Source: Lentisphaeria bacterium
GTDB taxonomy: Bacteria > Verrucomicrobiota > Lentisphaeria > Victivallales > GWF2-50-93
DNA length: 8,654 nucleotides
Assembly: GCA_020056205.1 (NCBI GenBank)
Contig: JAGVIF010000433.1
Span: 1-8,654, forward strand
Direction: 5' to 3'
The position numbers and the translations under genes are program-made. Shown in pieces: positions 7,253-8,654 of this stretch. The notes beneath the pieces were generated by a model. The model was not told the DNA's origin. It was given only the letters and a program-made list of their open reading frames with translations, and made no database searches. Positions within the stretch are counted from its first letter, which is position 1. Each line of letters opens with the position of its first letter.

Positions 7253-7758
7253 CTAATTAGAGCCTGTCAACAAAAAACTGTTTTGGAAAATTTGATTTCG
7301 CCACGGGTGGCAGACCGCCTGGAAAGTCCTCCTCTTGATGCAACTTCTCGCGTCCGTGAACGGAGAACCGGGATGGAGACGTTTCATGTCTCGCGAACTC
7401 ACACCAGACTCCAAGGCGCGAAGAATCCTATCGAGAACTTCGTCTCCGTTCTTCGCCGCCCGGTAGCTGAGCAAAATCTCCTCCCGCTCCCCACCATCGG
7501 CCTTGCGCCGGACGCGAGGCCGCCTCACGCTCTCTTCGTTCCCATTCAAGACAATGCTTCCACGAGCGCTGCCGGCGCGTCTAAACTCGGTGCCATCTCT
7601 CGGATGATACAGCCCTCCGCACAACTCCTCCATCTCGGCGAACATGACCGAAAAAAAACAGCCTCCCTCGTCATCTCACTGACGCAATTGCGGAAAACTT
7701 CCCCGACTTCGCTCAACGACGCTTGACGCAACAACTCCAGCATGCTATCTTGCCTCAT
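7253..7758 (-). pseudogene. Decayed IS256/Mutator-type transposase, frameshifted and lacking the catalytic core
   Basis: Remnant of a transposase gene on the - strand. The first part reads from the ATG at 7758-7756, backed by GAAAGGAGAG (7775-7766) seven bases upstream: MRQDSMLELLRQ, then SEMTREAVFF. At the T8 run (plus-strand A8, 7651-7658) the frame changes. The rest, MFAEMEELCGGLYHPRD, FRRAGSARGS, RRPRVRRK, LSYRAAKNGDEVLDRILRAL and ESGVSSRDMKRLHP, matches the N-terminal region of IS256-like transposases found in planctomycetes and relatives. After about 7350 the similarity fades, and the frame stops at 7253. Such proteins are usually around 400 residues and carry a DDE triad in the missing part, so this copy cannot work alone. 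An Ala/Ser-rich - strand stretch, ALISAMESVEAPSASEASSGG ending at 7198, could be the old C-terminus left by an internal deletion; that is weaker. Confidence 0.75.
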
Positions 7759-7820
7759 GATGATGCTCTCCTTTCTTTTGGTTTTGTAAACAATCTTAAT
7801 AGAGTAGGAGCCATCATCAT
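7757..7820 (-). promoter_or_regulatory. Possible RNA hairpin hiding the transposase ribosome site and start codon
   Basis: Plus-strand ATGATGATG (7757-7765) is complementary to CATCATCAT (7812-7820), and CTCC (7768-7771) to GGAG (7807-7810). A small two-against-one internal loop separates them and 35 bases lie between the arms. In the - strand transcript this would pair the GGAG of the ribosome-binding site and the first two bases of the start codon. Hairpins of this kind limit transposase synthesis from outside promoters in several insertion sequences, for example IS10 and IS50. The role here is inferred. Confidence 0.4.
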
Positions 7821-7832
7821 TTCAAATTTTAA

Positions 7833-8654
7833 CAACGCAAGGGGCACTGCCTGTGCTGGGATTTGCCTTTTGTTGATCAAAAATTGAGAGATGAAAACGC
7901 CGTTGCGATTGCTGAATATCTGAAAGAAAAAAAGGAAGAATCCGACTGGCATCTGATGTATAGTTCGCCTCTGCCTAAAGAGCTGCACCAAACAACATTT
8001 ATCACCGACAGAGCGATGGATTTCATCTCAAGACATACGGAAAATTCACCGGACAAACCATTTTTCTGCTTCGTGTCATACGTTGATCCCCATGATCCTT
8101 ATGACCCTCCGGCGCCTTATGACACGATGTTTTCCCCGGATGAAATGCAGGAGCCTTTACCCCCGGCATGGATTCAGCATGGCAATGATATCCTTAGAGA
8201 ATCCCGGAAGTTCTGTAATTACGAGTCCATCGCCGACAACCCTCAAGCCGTGAAAAAACTCAGAGTGCTTTATCACGGTTCAATTCGTTTTATTGATGAC
8301 CAGATTGAGCGGATTGTCAAGCTCGTCGCCCAACGCAATCTCGCCGAGAATACAATCATTGTCTTCACAACGGATCATGGCGACATGATCGGCGATCACG
8401 GTCTCATCACCAAGGGTGTCAAATTCTTTGACAAGGGAATCCGATGCCCATTGATTGTTTACGGAAAGAATGTAAAAACCGGGATAAGCGGACGGCTGGT
8501 GTGTTCGCTGGATTTGTTTCCGTCTTTTTGCGATTTCGCGGAGATACCCGAAGCAAATCGCCCGCCTCTCGAAGGTAAATCATTTGCGCAGGAATGCTGC
8601 GGGAACGAAAACGATGATTGCTGGCCGGAAATCACGGTGGAATCACCGTATCAG
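7833..8654 (+). CDS. Type I (S1) sulfatase, N-terminally truncated, 3' end outside window
   Basis: C-terminal part of a sulfatase that would remove sulfate esters from glycans. The frame opens after a TAA at 7830-7832 and runs off the right edge. Visible: WDLPFVDQKLRDE near the left end; FFCFVSYVDPHDPYDPP, with the family PH motif at 8088-8093; IRFIDDQIERIV; and FTTDHGDMIGDHGLITKG, whose Asp-His at 8373-8378 would be metal ligands and whose Lys at 8412-8414 is the conserved lysine of the family. Then come IRCPLIVYG and a LDLFPSFCDFAEIP segment, both usual in S1 enzymes. The N-terminal third with the CxPxR/SxPxR formylglycine site is absent, and there is no room for it before the transposase start at 7758. 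No good start or ribosome site precedes the homology; the first in-frame ATG is at 7956. It is most likely a pseudogene fragment cut by the insertion event, though its remaining sequence has no stops. Confidence 0.85.

Noticed and set aside
7258..7280. GAGCCTGTCAACAAAAAACT, which resembles ends of some insertion sequences (GAGCCTGTTGAAAAACT-like).
   Set aside because: The match is from memory and imperfect, and no partner repeat in inverse orientation was found nearby.
7181..7726. Long open + strand frame of about 180 codons opposite the transposase remnant.
   Set aside because: It has low-complexity, compositionally odd protein sequence with no recognisable family, while the opposite strand shows clear transposase motifs and a good ribosome site.
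1..8654. tRNA, rRNA, CRISPR array or riboswitch.
   Set aside because: I saw no cloverleaf, no regularly spaced repeats and no conserved RNA motif; the short spacers hold only the hairpins listed.

Overview
The window looks like a piece of a carbohydrate-degrading bacterium's accessory genome. The best guess is the PVC group (Lentisphaerota, Planctomycetota, Verrucomicrobiota/Kiritimatiellota), with spirochaetes an alternative. The reasons are a very large exported glycoside hydrolase with several carbohydrate-binding modules, a GH130 glycoside phosphorylase, a type I sulfatase fragment and an IS256/Mutator-type transposase remnant of the kind common in those phyla. The taxon is an inference from gene content, not from a marker gene.

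Layout. (1) Positions 2-4021, + strand: a GC-rich gene cut by the left edge. It encodes the tail of a signal peptide, three CBM4/9-like modules, a linker domain, a clan GH-A-type TIM barrel with visible NEP and SE catalytic motifs, and a C-terminal CBM9-like domain. (2) Positions 4022-4182: a spacer with a strong AT-rich hairpin that contains a perfect 16-base palindrome. (3) Positions 4183-7051, + strand: a compact, clearly AT-richer four-gene operon. It holds a GH130 phosphorylase, a multi-spanning EamA/DMT-type transporter with a C-terminal Lrp/AsnC ligand-binding (RAM) domain, and two tiny stand-alone RAM proteins. An intrinsic terminator follows at 7064-7094. (4) Positions 7173-7203: an intrinsic terminator pointing the other way. 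(5) Positions about 7198-7758, - strand: a decayed IS256-like transposase, frameshifted at a T8 run and lacking its catalytic core. A possible hairpin covers its ribosome-binding site and start codon. (6) Positions 7833-8654, + strand: the C-terminal part of a type I sulfatase, missing its formylglycine-bearing N-terminus and running off the right edge.

How the parts may work together. The secreted hydrolase would release sugars from a complex polysaccharide. The cytoplasmic GH130 enzyme would phosphorolyse short beta-mannosides. The sulfatase fragment hints that sulfated glycans were once on the menu. The most unusual part is the triple-RAM set: one RAM domain joined to a membrane transporter and two made as free small proteins from the next two genes, none with a DNA-binding domain. 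I infer, but cannot prove, a small-molecule-gated transporter whose soluble subunits join the RAM domain of the transporter.
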